DNA of 64,000 nt from positions 62,001 through 126,000 of the forward strand of contig JAKARB010000001.1 of assembly GCA_021819435.1 (NCBI GenBank), written 5' to 3'. This DNA comes from Pseudomonadota bacterium (lineage in GTDB: Bacteria; Pseudomonadota; Gammaproteobacteria; Burkholderiales; Burkholderiaceae_C). Positions 17,052 through 28,708 of the stretch are shown here, one piece after another; within the stretch, counting starts at the first letter, position 1, and every line of letters starts with the position of its first letter. Under the pieces are notes generated by a model. The model was not told where the DNA came from, ran no database searches, and worked only from the letters and a program-made list of their open reading frames with translations. The position numbers and the translations under genes are program-made.

Positions 17052-17723
17052 ATGCGCCTGTTGCTGGTGGAAGATGACGAACCCCTCGCCCAAGGGTTGG
17101 CAGGCAGCCTGAGGCTGGGCGGCTACACCGTTGACTGGGTGGGCACGGGCTCTCACGCCGACGCAGCCCTGGCCGTCACGGCTTATGACGCGGTGGTGCT
17201 TGACCTCAACCTGCCCGACAAAGACGGGCTGATCTTGTTGCGAGGCTGGCGCGAGCGCGGGCAGCGCATGCCCGTGCTGATCCTGTCGGCGCGCGACGAG
17301 ATCGAAGACCGCGTCAAGGGACTCGACCTGGGCGCGGACGACTACCTCATCAAACCCTTCGTGGTGTCGGAACTCGAAGCGCGTTTGCGGGTGCTGATCC
17401 GCCGCACGCAGGCCGGCTTGGTCGACAACCTGGTTCGCGTCGGTTCGCTGGTGCTTGACCTGAGCGCACGCCGCGCTCACTTGGGTGGTCAGGACATGCC
17501 GCTGACCGGCAAGGAGTTCGCCTTGCTGCAGATCCTGGCCCTGAAGGCTGGGCAGGTGCTGCCCAAGGAGCAGCTCATCAGTCGCTTGAGCGACTTCGAG
17601 CAGGACATGAGCGCCAACGCGCTCGACATCCTCATCCACCGCCTGCGCAAGAAACTCGAAGGCAGCGACCTGGGGCTTCGCACGCTGCGCGGCTTTGGCT
17701 GCGTGCTGGAGCAGCAGCGATGA
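17052..17723 (+). CDS. OmpR-family response regulator (QseB/CzcR/TctD-like)
   Basis: 223 residues. The receiver domain has the acidic pocket EDDE (residues 7-10), phosphoacceptor Asp in VVLDLNLPDKDG, and Lys in DDYLIKPF. The C-terminal winged helix has the usual GKEFALLQIL and ANALDILIHRLRKKL segments. It is divergent from the czcCBA operon and translationally coupled to its kinase, so it most likely activates the efflux operon when the metal is in excess. The target is an inference from position. Confidence 0.93.
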   Translation: MRLLLVEDDEPLAQGLAGSLRLGGYTVDWVGTGSHADAALAVTAYDAVVLDLNLPDKDGLILLRGWRERGQRMPVLILSARDEIEDRVKGLDLGADDYLIKPFVVSELEARLRVLIRRTQAGLVDNLVRVGSLVLDLSARRAHLGGQDMPLTGKEFALLQILALKAGQVLPKEQLISRLSDFEQDMSANALDILIHRLRKKLEGSDLGLRTLRGFGCVLEQQR

Positions 17724-19146
17724 TGAACGAGGCGCGCAGCCTGCGCCGTGGTCTGCTGACGCGCCTGGGCTTGCTGATGCTGGGGTTCTCGGTGCTGGCG
17801 CCAGTCATCGTTTACCAGATCGCGCTGCGCCTGGGTGACGAGGCCTACGACGAATGGCTGCTGGATTCGGCGCGTTCCCTGGCGCTGCTGCTTGTCGTCA
17901 AGGACGACCGCGTCACCATCGACCTGCCCGGTGCCTCGCTGGATGCCTTCGTGTTCGACGCCCATGACCGCGTGCTGTTCCGGGTGGACGACCAGCACGA
18001 TGGCTTCGTCGCCGGGCAGCCGGTGCTGCACGCCCAGCCCCATTGGGATGCCGAGGTGCGCTACATGAACCTGAACATCGACGGACAGCCGATGCGCGCC
18101 GTGCAGATGCTCAGGCACGACGTGCGCCCCGACAGCGCCGTCAGCATCATCGTGGCCGAGACGCAGCACAAGCGCGACCGCCTCGCTTCACGCGTGCTGT
18201 GGGCGGTGATGGTGCTGGGACTGGGTCTGAGCGTGCTGACGATGCTGCTGGTGCGCGATGCCGTCACGCGTGGCCTCAGGCCGGTGCGCCAACTCGCGGA
18301 CATCGTGCGCCAGCGCCCCGATGGGGACCTGACCCGGCTGCCCGATGCCAACGTCGCGCAAGAGCTGCGGACCTTCACCAACGCCATCAACGAATTGCTG
18401 GGCCGGCTCGACCAGGCCGTGCAATTGCAGCGCCGCTTCATCGCGGACGCGGCCCACCAGTTGCGCACGCCGTTGGCCGCGCTGAGCGTCGAGCTCGAAT
18501 ACGCCATCCGTGAACCCGACCCGGCTCGCAAGGCGCAAGGCCTGGCGCAGTTGCGGGGTGGCATCGAGCGCTTGTCCCGCCTCAGCAACCAACTGCTCAC
18601 GCTGGCGCGCGCCGAGCCCGGCGCCTTGGCCAGCAGCACCTTCCGCGAGCTCGATCTGCACGAGCTCGTCCACCGTGCGGCGACGCATCAATTGCCGCGC
18701 TTCATGGATGCTGGCGTCGACCTCGGCTTCGAGGGCCTGGCTCACCCGATGGTCAGGGGCGATGCCTTGTTGCTCGAAGAAGTGGTCAACAACCTGCTGG
18801 ACAACGCCTTGCGCTACGCCGGCGCGGGCGCAGAGGTGACGGTGAGCGTGGCCTGCGATGGCCCCATGGCCGAGGTCACCGTCGAGGACACGGGTCCGGG
18901 CGTGGCGACCGAGGAACTGGGGCGGCTCACCGAGCGCTTCCATCGCGCGCCGGGCAGCGCGCCCGGTGGGGCGGGGCTGGGGCTGGCCATCATCGAAGAG
19001 ATCGCGCACCTGCACGAGGGCAAGCTGGATTTCAGTGCGGTCAGCCCGCACGGCCTGCGGGTGCGCGTGAGCCTGCCGATCTCTGCGGCGGCCGGGTTGG
19101 CTGTGCAGAAGACGCAGAAAACACAGAACCCTCAGAAGAGCGCGGA

Positions 19147-19162
<16 letters not shown>
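17720..19162 (+). CDS. Sensor histidine kinase (TctE/QseC-like)
   Basis: 480 residues. The N-terminus has a membrane segment near 17-37, a periplasmic 2CSK_N-type sensor region ([16 protein letters not shown]), a second membrane segment near 163-183, HAMP, then the H-box [16 protein letters not shown] with the phosphorylated His. The N, G1 (VEDTGPGV) and G2 ([13 protein letters not shown]) boxes follow. It overlaps its response regulator by four bases. The C-terminal tail is a Lys/Gln/Thr-rich run ([18 protein letters not shown]). Its last 16 bases overlap the end of ureC on the other strand. Confidence 0.92.
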
Positions 19163-20874
<1,712 letters not shown>

Positions 20875-20931
20875 CTTGGGGAGTTCCTTGCTTGCCTCGG
20901 GAGGGCGCGGCCTCAAAGGCGCGCCGTTGCG

Positions 20932-21237
20932 TCAGAGCGGGCCTTGGGTCAGGCCGCGAAAGCCAAAGACGATGCGGTCGCCGGCGTAGTCCACCAGCTC
21001 GACCGTGCGCTGCTGGCCCGGCTCGAAGCGCACCGCCGTGCCGGAGGGGATGTTCAGTCGCATGCCTTGGGCGGCGCCGCGATCGAAGCTGAGCGCGGCG
21101 TTGGTTTCGGCGAAGTGATAGTGCGAGCCGACCTGGATGGGGCGGTCACCGCTGTTCTCGACCACCATGGTGATCGCGCGGCGGCCGGGGTTGAGGTCGA
21201 TGTCTGGGCCGTCGGTGAGCAGTTCACCAGGGATCAT
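20932..21237 (-). CDS. ureB: Urease beta subunit UreB
   Basis: 101 residues, exactly the usual size. It begins [20 protein letters not shown] and carries the conserved [20 protein letters not shown] (shown in part) and [17 protein letters not shown]. It is a separate subunit, not fused to UreA as in Helicobacter. A clear ribosome site (GGAG) precedes the ATG. It lies 57 bases before ureC. Confidence 0.98.
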   Translation of the reverse strand: MIPGELLTDGPDIDLNPGRRAITMVVENSGDRPIQVGSHYHFAETNAALSFDRGAAQGMRLNIPSGTAVRFEPGQQRTVELVDYAGDRIVFGFRGLTQGPL

Positions 21238-21312
21238 GGGAGGCTCCTGCCAGGGGGTGTCGCAACGGATGTTCGGGTCGGATCAGCGTGCATCAGCGTG
21301 CAGCCATGCACA

Positions 21313-21993
21313 TCAAAACGCGTTGGCCACGGCGGGCGTCAACAGCGCGGCGCCAAAGACCGCGACACACGCCCCCGCGACCCGCGAGGCCCACTGGCGG
21401 GCGCCTTGGCGGCCCCGCGTGCCGGCCCGGCTGTTGCGCAAGCCCATCCCGATGGCGATGCCCAGGGCATGCAACCCGGCGGTGGACAGCGCCATGCCTG
21501 TCAGCGCGGCGGCGGCATGGGTGCCCGCCAGTTCAGCGCCGTGCGCCAGGCCATGGAAGAGCGCGAAGCCCGAAACCAGGGCGCCCCCGGCCAGCGTGGG
21601 CAGGGCGGTGCGGGTGCAGACCAGCAAGCCCAGGATCAACAGCGAGGCGGCGATCATGGGTTCGACACCCGGCAGCTTCAAGCCACCGAGGCCCAGCAAG
21701 GCGCCCACCAGCAAGGTGGCGGCGAAAGCAGCCGGTGCCGCCCACATGGTTCGCGAAACGCCTCGCGACGAGCCATCGCGGCCATGGCGGGCGGTCAAGG
21801 CACTCCAGAGGCCCACGCTGACCATCGCGGCCAGGTGATCGAGCCCGGTCAGCGGGTGCAGCGCGGCCTGGAAGAAGCTGCTCATGGCGTCGCCGCCGTG
21901 GGCATGGGCCATTTCCCCTGTGTGGGCCAGCACGGCACTGGAAGCCAGGCCAAGGGTGGCCAGGATGGTGCGTTTGATCAAGGTCTTGCGCAT
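21313..21993 (-). CDS. ureJ: HupE/UreJ family protein, probable nickel transporter
   Basis: 226 residues with a signal-like first helix and about six membrane segments. The HupE/UreJ signatures are visible: HPLTGLDHLAAMVSVGLWSA near residue 47 (HP-x5-DH nickel-binding motif) and ALFHGLAHGAEL (FHGxAHGxE). Proteins of this family import nickel for urease or hydrogenase. It lies between ureA and ureB, a usual place in Burkholderiales. The start is the ATG directly before the Lys/Arg-rich leader. Confidence 0.92.
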   Translation of the reverse strand: MRKTLIKRTILATLGLASSAVLAHTGEMAHAHGGDAMSSFFQAALHPLTGLDHLAAMVSVGLWSALTARHGRDGSSRGVSRTMWAAPAAFAATLLVGALLGLGGLKLPGVEPMIAASLLILGLLVCTRTALPTLAGGALVSGFALFHGLAHGAELAGTHAAAALTGMALSTAGLHALGIAIGMGLRNSRAGTRGRQGARQWASRVAGACVAVFGAALLTPAVANAF

Positions 21994-22099
21994 GGTCGGA
22001 TTCCGCAAAGAGGTCAATGAGGTCGCGAATCGATGAATCGGTGCACTTCAGTCAGGTGGCTTGCACCATGTGTGTGCAAATCAAGCCGGCGAGATGAGG

Positions 22100-22402
22100 T
22101 CATGCAATTGGTTGGTGCACTGTCACCAACTTGGTGCCATCGGGGAAGGTGGCCTCGACCTGAATCTCCGGGATCAGGTCGGCCACGCCATCCATCACGT
22201 CGGCGCGGCTGAGCACCGTCTTGCCCTCGCTCATCAGCGCGGCCACCGTCTTGCCATCGCGGGCGCCTTCCATGATGGCGGCGGTGATCAGGGCCACGGC
22301 TTCGGGGTGGTTGAGCTTGAGGCCACGGGCCTTGCGCCGCTCGGCCAGCAAGGCGGCGGTGAAGATCAGCAGCTTGTCTTTCTCGCGGGGGGTGAGTTCC
22401 AT
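22100..22402 (-). CDS. ureA: Urease gamma subunit UreA
   Basis: 100 residues, exact family length, beginning [20 protein letters not shown] with the conserved [20 protein letters not shown] and [21 protein letters not shown] end (here [20 protein letters not shown]). An in-frame upstream extension of 37 codons has no family similarity and runs into the divergent promoter. It is the first gene of the urease structural block. ureD, which usually precedes it, is absent. Confidence 0.97.
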   Translation of the reverse strand: MELTPREKDKLLIFTAALLAERRKARGLKLNHPEAVALITAAIMEGARDGKTVAALMSEGKTVLSRADVMDGVADLIPEIQVEATFPDGTKLVTVHQPIA

Positions 22403-22420
22403 GGTCTGGCTGTGGCGTGC

Positions 22421-22466
22421 GGACAAGACAACAGTCGACGCGCGCGGCATCGAACTTGCCTTGTCC
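22421..22466. promoter_or_regulatory. Divergent ureA / sensor-kinase control region with inverted repeat
   Basis: Only 84 bases separate the ureA start from the start of the permease-kinase gene. Inside lies the perfect inverted repeat GGACAAG (22421-22427) and CTTGTCC (22460-22466), centres 39 bases apart. TATACA at 22471 could be a -10 element for the kinase gene, with no good -35, as expected for an activated promoter. The repeat is a candidate binding site for the LuxR-type regulator encoded just downstream. The binding is inferred from position and symmetry. Confidence 0.4.
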
Positions 22467-22486
22467 AGGGTATACAGCCCCTCACC

Positions 22487-25400
22487 ATGCAAGAGACAGA
22501 CCACGCCCGTCAAGCCCAGGACACCGCTGAAGCCATCAACGCGCCCGAGGCTCGCCAGCGGGTCATCAAGGTGCGGCGCGACTACAACAGCTGGGTGGCC
22601 ACCGAGACCCTGGAGGACTACGCACTGCGCTTCACGCCCCGTTCGGCGCGGCGCTGGCGCATGGCCGGCGTGGCCAACATGGCGTTTGGCGTGGCCTCAT
22701 TCCTGGTGCTCGAAGCCGTGGGCGCCACGCTGCTGGTCGACCACGGCTTCGTCAACGCCTTCTGGGCCATCGTGGCCACGGGGCTGATCATCCTGCTGGC
22801 CGGCTGGCCCATCAGCGTGTACGCCGCCCGCCATGGTGTCGACATGGACCTGCTCACGCGCGGCGCCGGCTTCGGCTACATCGGCTCCACCATCACCTCG
22901 CTCATCTACGCCTGCTTCACCTTCGTGTTCTTCGCGCTCGAAGCGGCGGTGATGGCCTACGCGCTGGAGCTGGCCTTCGACATCCCGCCGGTGTGGGGCT
23001 ACCTGATCTCGGCCGGGGTGGTCGTGCCCTTGGTCACCCACGGCGTGACGACCATCAGCCGTCTGCAGCTCATCACCCAGCCCATCTGGCTGTTGATGCT
23101 GATCGTGCCCTTCGTCTATGTGTTCCGCGAGCACCCAGGCATCTTGCATGACCTTGCTGGTTACGCCGGGCAGGACGGCCGCCACGCCGGCTTCGACCTG
23201 ATCGGCTTCGGCTCAGCGCTGACGGTGGGCATCGCGCTGATCACGCAGATGGGCGAGCAGGCCGATTACCTGCGCTTCATGCCCGAACCGCGCGCACGGG
23301 ACGCGGCTGACAAGGCCCGCTGGCGGCTGGCCGTCTTCATCGGTGGGCCGGGCTGGGTGATCCCCGGCGTGCTGAAGATGCTGGGCGGCGCGCTGCTGGC
23401 CTTCCTGGCCATCGGCTACTCGGTGCCGGTGGACCAGGCGGTGGACCCGAACCAGATGTACCTCGTCGCGTGGGAAAAGGTGTTCGCCAACCAAGGTTGG
23501 GCCATCGCGGCGGTGGCGCTGTTCGTGGTCATCTCGCAGCTCAAGATCAACGTGACCAATGCCTACGCCGGCTCGCTGGCGTGGTCGAACTTTTTCGCGC
23601 GGGTCACCCACAGCCACCCGGGGCGCGTGGTGTGGGTGGGCTTCAACGCGCTCATCGCGCTGATGCTGATGGAGCTCAACCTGTTCCAGGCGCTGGGCAA
23701 GGTGCTGGGGCTGTACGCCAACGTGGCGATCGCCTGGATCATGGCGGTGGTGGCCGACCTGGTGGTCAACAAGCCGATGGGCTGGTCGCCCAAGGGCATC
23801 GAGTTCAAGCGGGCGCACCTGTATGACATCAACCCGGTGGGCGTGGGGGCGATGGTGCTCGCCTCGCTGGTGTCGATCGTGGCTTACGTGGGCTGGTTGG
23901 GCGAGTTGGCGCAGGCCTTTTCGGCCGTGATCGCGATGCTGGTGGCCTTCGTGACCTCGCCGCTGATCGCCTGGGCGACGAAGGGGCGCTATTACCTGGC
24001 GCGGGGCTCCGAGCTGCCAACGGATGCGGCAGATGCGCCTGGCGAGGGCGGCTCGGCCGGTGTGCAGGCGCCTTCACACGGCGCTGCGTTCGCCTCTTCG
24101 CCAGCCGGCGACGAAGCCCATGTCGGCCAGCCCTTGTCGCGCGTGATCCGGCTCAAGGCCCTGCATCGCTGCACCGTCTGCGAGCGCGAGTACGAGGCCG
24201 AAGACGTGGCCACCTGCCCGGCCTACCAGGGCTTCATCTGCTCGCTGTGTTGCGCGCTCGATGTGCGCTGCCAGGACCTGTGCAAGCCGCAAGCGCGCTG
24301 GGCGGTGCAGTGGCGGGCACTCGGCCAGCGGGTGGTGCCGGTGGCCTTGTGGCGCCGGCTGGACACCGAACTCGGCCAGTTCCTGCTCATCATGGCCGTG
24401 CTGGCGCCGCTGCTGGCCGGGCTTTTCGGCCTGGTCTACCGCCAGCAATTGCAGGAAATCGACTCCCTGCACCTGGGCAGCCTGCCGGTGGCCGCCAGCA
24501 TGACGGGCGCTGCCCTGCTGAAGGTGTTCGTGGCGCTGCTGCTGATCCTGGGCGTGGTGGCCTGGTGGGTGGTGCTCACGCACAAGAGCCGGCTGGTGGC
24601 GCAGGAAGAATCGAACCGGCAGACTCACTTGCTGCTGCGCGAGATCGAGCTGCACCGCATCACCGACGACAAGCTGCAGCGCGCCCGCCAGACGGCCGAG
24701 CAGGCCAATCAGGCCAAGAGCCGCTACATCTCGACCATCAGCCACGAGTTGCGCACGCCGCTCAACGGCATCTTGGGCTACGCGCAACTGCTCGACGAGG
24801 ATGCCAAGCTGCCCGACCACGCCAAGCACGCCGTGGGGGTCATCAAGCGTGGCGGCGACCACCTGCTGTCGCTCATCGAAGGCACGCTGGACATCGCCCG
24901 CATCGAAAGCGGCAAGCTCACCCTGGACGTGAAGCCCGTGCGCTTCGCGGAATTGCTGCGGCAGATCACCGGCCTCATCGAGCACGAGGCCCTGGCCAAG
25001 CGCTTGAACTTCGTCGCCGAGCTGGACCCGGGCCTGCCCGAAGCCGTGCGCGCCGACGAGCGCCGCGTGCGTCAGATCTTGCTCAACATCCTGGGCAACG
25101 CGGTGAAGTTCACCAGTCAGGGCGAGGTGCGTTTCCGCGTGCGCTACGCGCGAGAGATCGCCCACATCGACATCACCGACACCGGCCCGGGCATCGCGCC
25201 GGATGAGATGGAGCGCATCTTCGAACCCTTCGCGCGTGGCACCTCGGCGGTGGGCGCGGGCGGCACGGGCCTGGGCCTGACGATCAGCAAGATGCTGACC
25301 GACCTCATGGGTGGTGAAATGCGCGTGAGCAGCGAAGTGGGGCAGGGCACGACCTTCCAGATCAGGCTGTTCCTGCCGCAGGTGCGCGCGGTGGAGGTTG

Positions 25401-26119
25401 ACCGCCTGCTGCGTCCGCGCGGCTTGCGCACCGGTTACGTGGGCGAGCGCCGCCGCATCTGGGCGGTGGACAACGAAGAGGCCGACCGTGGTCTGCTGGT
25501 GCGCATCCTCGAGCCGCTCGGCTTCGACGTGGTGCCGCTGCCCAGTGGCATCGATTGCCTGGCGCAACTGCGTGCGCTGCCGCCGGCCGAGCACCCGCAC
25601 GCCATCTTCATGGATTTGGCCATGCCCGGCCTGGACGGATGGGCCACGCTGCGCGCCATCCAGCAAGAGGGCCTGTGCGATGCGCCCGCAGCCATCGTCT
25701 CGGCCAACGCCTTCGACAAGGCCTTGGACAACGATGTCGGCATCCGGCCGGAAGACTTCATCGTCAAGCCCGTGAAGGTGGCCGAGCTGCTCGACTGGCT
25801 GGGGCGGCGCCTGGGCCTGCGGTGGATCGAGGCCGAGCGCATCGTGCAGGCGCCCACCGAGCCGGAAGATTCAACGGCGACGCGGCATGGCGGTGCCTTG
25901 CCCAAGCTCGAAGCCCTGCGCCAGCTCGAAGAGCAGGTGCACGCGGGTTACATTCGCGGCGTTCACAAGGTGCTCGACCAGATCGCCGCCGCCCAGCCCG
26001 AATGCCAGGCCTTCGTGGCCCGGCTGCGCGAGCTGGCCCGGCAGTTCCAGCTCGACGCCCTGGCGCGCCAGCTCGAAGAAGCGCTGGAGGCAGCCAGTGC
26101 CGAGTCGAAGCCCGGATGA
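22487..26119 (+). CDS. NCS1-type permease fused to hybrid sensor histidine kinase / receiver
   Basis: 1210 residues. Residues about 50-510 form a 12-helix transporter of the purine-cytosine permease (NCS1, CodB) type: [20 protein letters not shown], then [20 protein letters not shown] and other helices. Residues about 561-600 are a Cys-rich linker ([29 protein letters not shown]). Two more membrane segments follow near 630-710, then a coiled coil, H-box [15 protein letters not shown] (His about 753), and the N, G1 ([10 protein letters not shown]) and G2 ([11 protein letters not shown]) boxes. A receiver domain lies at about 985-1105 ([23 protein letters not shown]), then a helical tail. The plan recalls CbrA (SSS transporter plus kinase) but with another transporter family. 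Divergent from ureA; it probably senses urea or a related nitrogen compound. Confidence 0.88.
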   Translation: MQETDHARQAQDTAEAINAPEARQRVIKVRRDYNSWVATETLEDYALRFTPRSARRWRMAGVANMAFGVASFLVLEAVGATLLVDHGFVNAFWAIVATGLIILLAGWPISVYAARHGVDMDLLTRGAGFGYIGSTITSLIYACFTFVFFALEAAVMAYALELAFDIPPVWGYLISAGVVVPLVTHGVTTISRLQLITQPIWLLMLIVPFVYVFREHPGILHDLAGYAGQDGRHAGFDLIGFGSALTVGIALITQMGEQADYLRFMPEPRARDAADKARWRLAVFIGGPGWVIPGVLKMLGGALLAFLAIGYSVPVDQAVDPNQMYLVAWEKVFANQGWAIAAVALFVVISQLKINVTNAYAGSLAWSNFFARVTHSHPGRVVWVGFNALIALMLMELNLFQALGKVLGLYANVAIAWIMAVVADLVVNKPMGWSPKGIEFKRAHLYDINPVGVGAMVLASLVSIVAYVGWLGELAQAFSAVIAMLVAFVTSPLIAWATKGRYYLARGSELPTDAADAPGEGGSAGVQAPSHGAAFASSPAGDEAHVGQPLSRVIRLKALHRCTVCEREYEAEDVATCPAYQGFICSLCCALDVRCQDLCKPQARWAVQWRALGQRVVPVALWRRLDTELGQFLLIMAVLAPLLAGLFGLVYRQQLQEIDSLHLGSLPVAASMTGAALLKVFVALLLILGVVAWWVVLTHKSRLVAQEESNRQTHLLLREIELHRITDDKLQRARQTAEQANQAKSRYISTISHELRTPLNGILGYAQLLDEDAKLPDHAKHAVGVIKRGGDHLLSLIEGTLDIARIESGKLTLDVKPVRFAELLRQITGLIEHEALAKRLNFVAELDPGLPEAVRADERRVRQILLNILGNAVKFTSQGEVRFRVRYAREIAHIDITDTGPGIAPDEMERIFEPFARGTSAVGAGGTGLGLTISKMLTDLMGGEMRVSSEVGQGTTFQIRLFLPQVRAVEVDRLLRPRGLRTGYVGERRRIWAVDNEEADRGLLVRILEPLGFDVVPLPSGIDCLAQLRALPPAEHPHAIFMDLAMPGLDGWATLRAIQQEGLCDAPAAIVSANAFDKALDNDVGIRPEDFIVKPVKVAELLDWLGRRLGLRWIEAERIVQAPTEPEDSTATRHGGALPKLEALRQLEEQVHAGYIRGVHKVLDQIAAAQPECQAFVARLRELARQFQLDALARQLEEALEAASAESKPG

Positions 26120-27114
26120 CAGGATGTCCAACTCGCCCGATCCCGCCAGCCCAGATGTTTGACCGCCTCGACCGCAGCCGCACCGACGTCGTGCTCATCG
26201 TCGACGATGTGCCCGACAACCTGTCGCTGCTCCACGATGCCCTCGATGACGCCGGCTACACCGTGCTCGTCGCCACGCATGGCGAGGCCGCCCTGCAACG
26301 CGCCATGCAGGCGGTGCCCGATGTCATCCTGCTCGACGCCATCATGCCCGGCATGGATGGCTTCGAGGTGGCGCGCCGCCTGAAGGCTCAGCAGGAAACC
26401 GCCCACATCCCCGTGATCTTCATGACGGGCTTGAGCGAAACCGAGCACGTGGTGGCCGCTTTCGATGCGGGCGGCGTGGACTACGTGGTCAAGCCGATCC
26501 GCCCACGCGAGGTGCTGGCGCGCATCGCCAGCCACATCCAGGGCGCGCGCCAGGCCCGTCAGGCGCGCAACGCGCTGGATGCCTTCGGCCATGCCTCGAT
26601 CACGGTGCGCATCAGCGATGGCCGCATCCTGTGGCAGACCCCTCTGGCGCGCAAGCTGTTGCAATCGCACTTCGACGCGCCAGAGGCCGTGGCGCCCGTG
26701 GAGCTGGCCGAGTGGTTGCAGCAGACAGCGCCGAAACTGTCAGCCGAGCTGGCGCGTGGCATGGTGCCGACGACCGTGCCGGTGTGGACGGTGAATCAGG
26801 GAGGCTGCCGCCTGAGCTTCACCTTGCATCAACCAACGGGCGACGACGAGTGGCTGCTGGTGATGCAGGAAAGCTCGGACCAGGCCGCGATGGACGCGCT
26901 CAGCCAGGAGTTCAAGCTCACCACGCGCGAGGGTGAGGTGCTGTACTGGGTCGTCAAGGGCAAGACCAACCGCGACATCGGCGACATCCTGGGCAGCAGT
27001 CCGGCCACGGTCAAAAAGCAGCTCGAGCACATCTTCGCCAAGCTGGGGGTCGAGACCCGCACGGCGGCGGCTGGGCTGGCGATGAGCCGGGTGGCGCAGC
27101 TCAAGGCGCGTTGA
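26116..27114 (+). CDS. LuxR-family DNA-binding response regulator
   Basis: 332 residues. The N-terminal receiver has VVLIVDDVPDNLSLL (acidic pair), ILLDAIMPGMDGFEVA (phospho-Asp) and DYVVKPIRPREVL (Lys). A middle region of about 100 residues (ASITVRISDGRILWQTPLAR) resembles a degenerate PAS domain. The C-terminal LuxR helix-turn-helix is LTTREGEVLYWVVKGKTNRD, then IGDILGSSPATVKKQLEHIF. The first ATG overlaps the stop of the kinase gene (ATGA), so the two form a coupled pair; a second possible ATG is at 26155. It is the likely output of the permease-kinase and may act on ureA and its own promoter. Confidence 0.9.
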   Translation: MTGCPTRPIPPAQMFDRLDRSRTDVVLIVDDVPDNLSLLHDALDDAGYTVLVATHGEAALQRAMQAVPDVILLDAIMPGMDGFEVARRLKAQQETAHIPVIFMTGLSETEHVVAAFDAGGVDYVVKPIRPREVLARIASHIQGARQARQARNALDAFGHASITVRISDGRILWQTPLARKLLQSHFDAPEAVAPVELAEWLQQTAPKLSAELARGMVPTTVPVWTVNQGGCRLSFTLHQPTGDDEWLLVMQESSDQAAMDALSQEFKLTTREGEVLYWVVKGKTNRDIGDILGSSPATVKKQLEHIFAKLGVETRTAAAGLAMSRVAQLKAR

Positions 27115-27186
27115 GCCACTGAGTCCTGTGATGCCGCCCGCTGACAGCCAGGTGGTTGCGCGATGGTTGGGGCGGCGGCTCAGTGC

Positions 27187-27720
27187 TCAGTTCGGCCGAG
27201 CTGGCAGGGCCATTTCCTGCGGCTCGAACCCGCGTGAGCGCAGCCAATCGCGCAGCGCCAGCCCAGTGGCCACGGGCCAGTAGCGGGCTTGTTCTGGCTT
27301 GATGCGCCTGTACTCGCTGAGCTCCTCGCCCAGTGTGATCACGCCCATGGCGGGCACGTGGTAGGCGACGATGAGCTGGTTTTGGCGCTCGAACACGTAG
27401 TGGCCGATGAAGTGTGCGCCGGTCGCGTCCAACCCCAGTTCTTCCTTCACCTCGCGTTTGACCGCGTCTTCGGGGCTGGTGTCGGTCTTCTCCAGAAAGC
27501 CGGTGATGAGCGCGAAAAATGGCGCCTGCCAGGCCTTGTTGCGCGCCAGGATGAGGTCGCCTTCGTGTTCGACCACGGCGGCGACCACGGGCACTGGGTT
27601 GTCCCAATGGACGAAGCCGCAGGCCTCGTCGGGGCAGCTCATGCGCTGGACGTCGAGCGAGCCAGCGTGTGCTCGCAGGCTCAGGGGCTTGGCGCAAAGG
27701 GGGCAGTGGCGGTAGCTCAT
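27187..27720 (-). CDS. Nudix hydrolase with N-terminal zinc ribbon
   Basis: 177 residues. The N-terminus has a CPLC...CPDEAC zinc-ribbon pattern followed by WDNPVPVVAAVVEHEG, as in the NudC/NUDT-type NAD-pyrophosphatase relatives. The Nudix box GFLEKTDTSPEDAVKREVKE followed by ELG contains the catalytic REVKEE core; the first conserved Glu is replaced by Asp and the loop has one extra residue. It should hydrolyse a nucleoside diphosphate linked to another group; the substrate is unknown. It lies convergent to the LuxR regulator, 72 bases apart. Confidence 0.85.
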   Translation of the reverse strand: MSYRHCPLCAKPLSLRAHAGSLDVQRMSCPDEACGFVHWDNPVPVVAAVVEHEGDLILARNKAWQAPFFALITGFLEKTDTSPEDAVKREVKEELGLDATGAHFIGHYVFERQNQLIVAYHVPAMGVITLGEELSEYRRIKPEQARYWPVATGLALRDWLRSRGFEPQEMALPARPN

Positions 27721-27755
27721 GTTTCGATCTTCCTCAGCCTGGGTTCGTGGTGAGT

Positions 27756-28574
27756 TCAGCCCACCGGAAAGCCACGCATCAGCGCCCGCTGGATGCGCTG
27801 CGAGGCCACGGCCAGCGTCGCCTGGTGGACCTCGCCGATGGCCTGCCAGTGTGACTCGAAATCGGCCACGCATTGCTCGAACAGGTGGCGTGGCCCGGCG
27901 GTGACGATGTCGTTGCCGCCTTCGTCGGACAGCACCGAGATCATCGAGCCCTGGAACACCTTGAACAGGCGCTTGCCGATCTCGCGGGTCTGGTCGGTGT
28001 CGGCCTGCACATTGGCCACAAGCAGGCCCTCGGCGCTCAGCGCCTTGCGGCAATGCACGTAGAAGCTGCGCGTGCACAGGGCCTCGGCGATGCCTTCGCC
28101 CGTGAAGCCGTCGACCAGGATGAGGTCGTAGGCGCGGGGAGGGCGGCGGATGAACTCTGCGCCATCGGCACAGACGATGCGCAGGCGCTCGCTGTCGGGA
28201 GGCAGGCAGAAGTCGTCACGCAGGTCGATGACCTCTTCGTTGATCTCGACGGCGGTGAGGTCCGCTTCGGGCACGTGGTGGTGCAGGTACTTCAGCATCG
28301 AACCGCCGCCCAGGCCGATCATCAGCACGTGGCGCGGGCGAGCATTGAAGAGCAGGGCGCCCATCATCGTGCGGGTGTAGTCCAGCACCAGTTCATCCGG
28401 CGCATCGAGCCGCATGCAGCTCTGGATCAGCGAGCTTGAAAAGCTCAAGGACAGCGTCTGGCTGTTGGCATGGGTGCGGGGGCTGTCTTCCTTCACGATG
28501 GCCGCCAGTGTATCGGCGCGCCGCGTCAGGCCCCTGACTGGCGCAGCGCCTGACGGCTCGGAATTGATCTGCAT
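27756..28574 (-). CDS. Spermidine synthase-like methyltransferase-fold protein
   Basis: 272 residues. It has the SpeE-type Rossmann fold: HVLMIGLGGGSMLKYLHHHV (nucleotide loop), LTAVEINEEVIDLRDDFCLP, and ADGAEFIRRPPRAYDLILVD, ending with a Gly-rich FTGEGIAEAL. The N-terminal tetramerisation part of true spermidine synthases is short and different, so it may not make spermidine. Proteins of this kind are common, poorly characterised members of the spermine/spermidine synthase superfamily in Burkholderiales. It lies 35 bases upstream of the Nudix gene on the same strand. Confidence 0.8.
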   Translation of the reverse strand: MQINSEPSGAAPVRGLTRRADTLAAIVKEDSPRTHANSQTLSLSFSSSLIQSCMRLDAPDELVLDYTRTMMGALLFNARPRHVLMIGLGGGSMLKYLHHHVPEADLTAVEINEEVIDLRDDFCLPPDSERLRIVCADGAEFIRRPPRAYDLILVDGFTGEGIAEALCTRSFYVHCRKALSAEGLLVANVQADTDQTREIGKRLFKVFQGSMISVLSDEGGNDIVTAGPRHLFEQCVADFESHWQAIGEVHQATLAVASQRIQRALMRGFPVG

Positions 28575-28590
28575 CGCGAATTGACCTGCC

Positions 28591-28605
28591 GAATTGTCTC
28601 AATTC
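28591..28605. promoter_or_regulatory. Palindrome in the divergent region before the chemoreceptor gene
   Basis: GAATTG-TCT-CAATTC is perfectly symmetrical. A second perfect palindrome, GTTCGC-G-GCGAAC, lies at 28624-28636, itself inside a looser CATGTT...AACATG pair. Both are in the 134-base gap between the divergent spermidine-synthase-like and chemoreceptor genes, and could be operators. No regulator can be named. Confidence 0.35.
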
Positions 28606-28708
28606 CCATGTTTTGAACGTGGTGTTCGCGGCGAACATGCGTGAATAAATCACTTTTCGCGTTTTTTGTCGTGCATTGCTGGTGCCCAAGCACCGGAAGG
28701 GAAGATGT

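Noticed and set aside
27115-27186. Bidirectional terminator between the LuxR regulator and the Nudix gene
   Set aside because: GCCGCCC and GGGCGGC with CTGAG/CTCAG can pair, but the loop is about 30 bases and there is no T-run, so the support is too weak.
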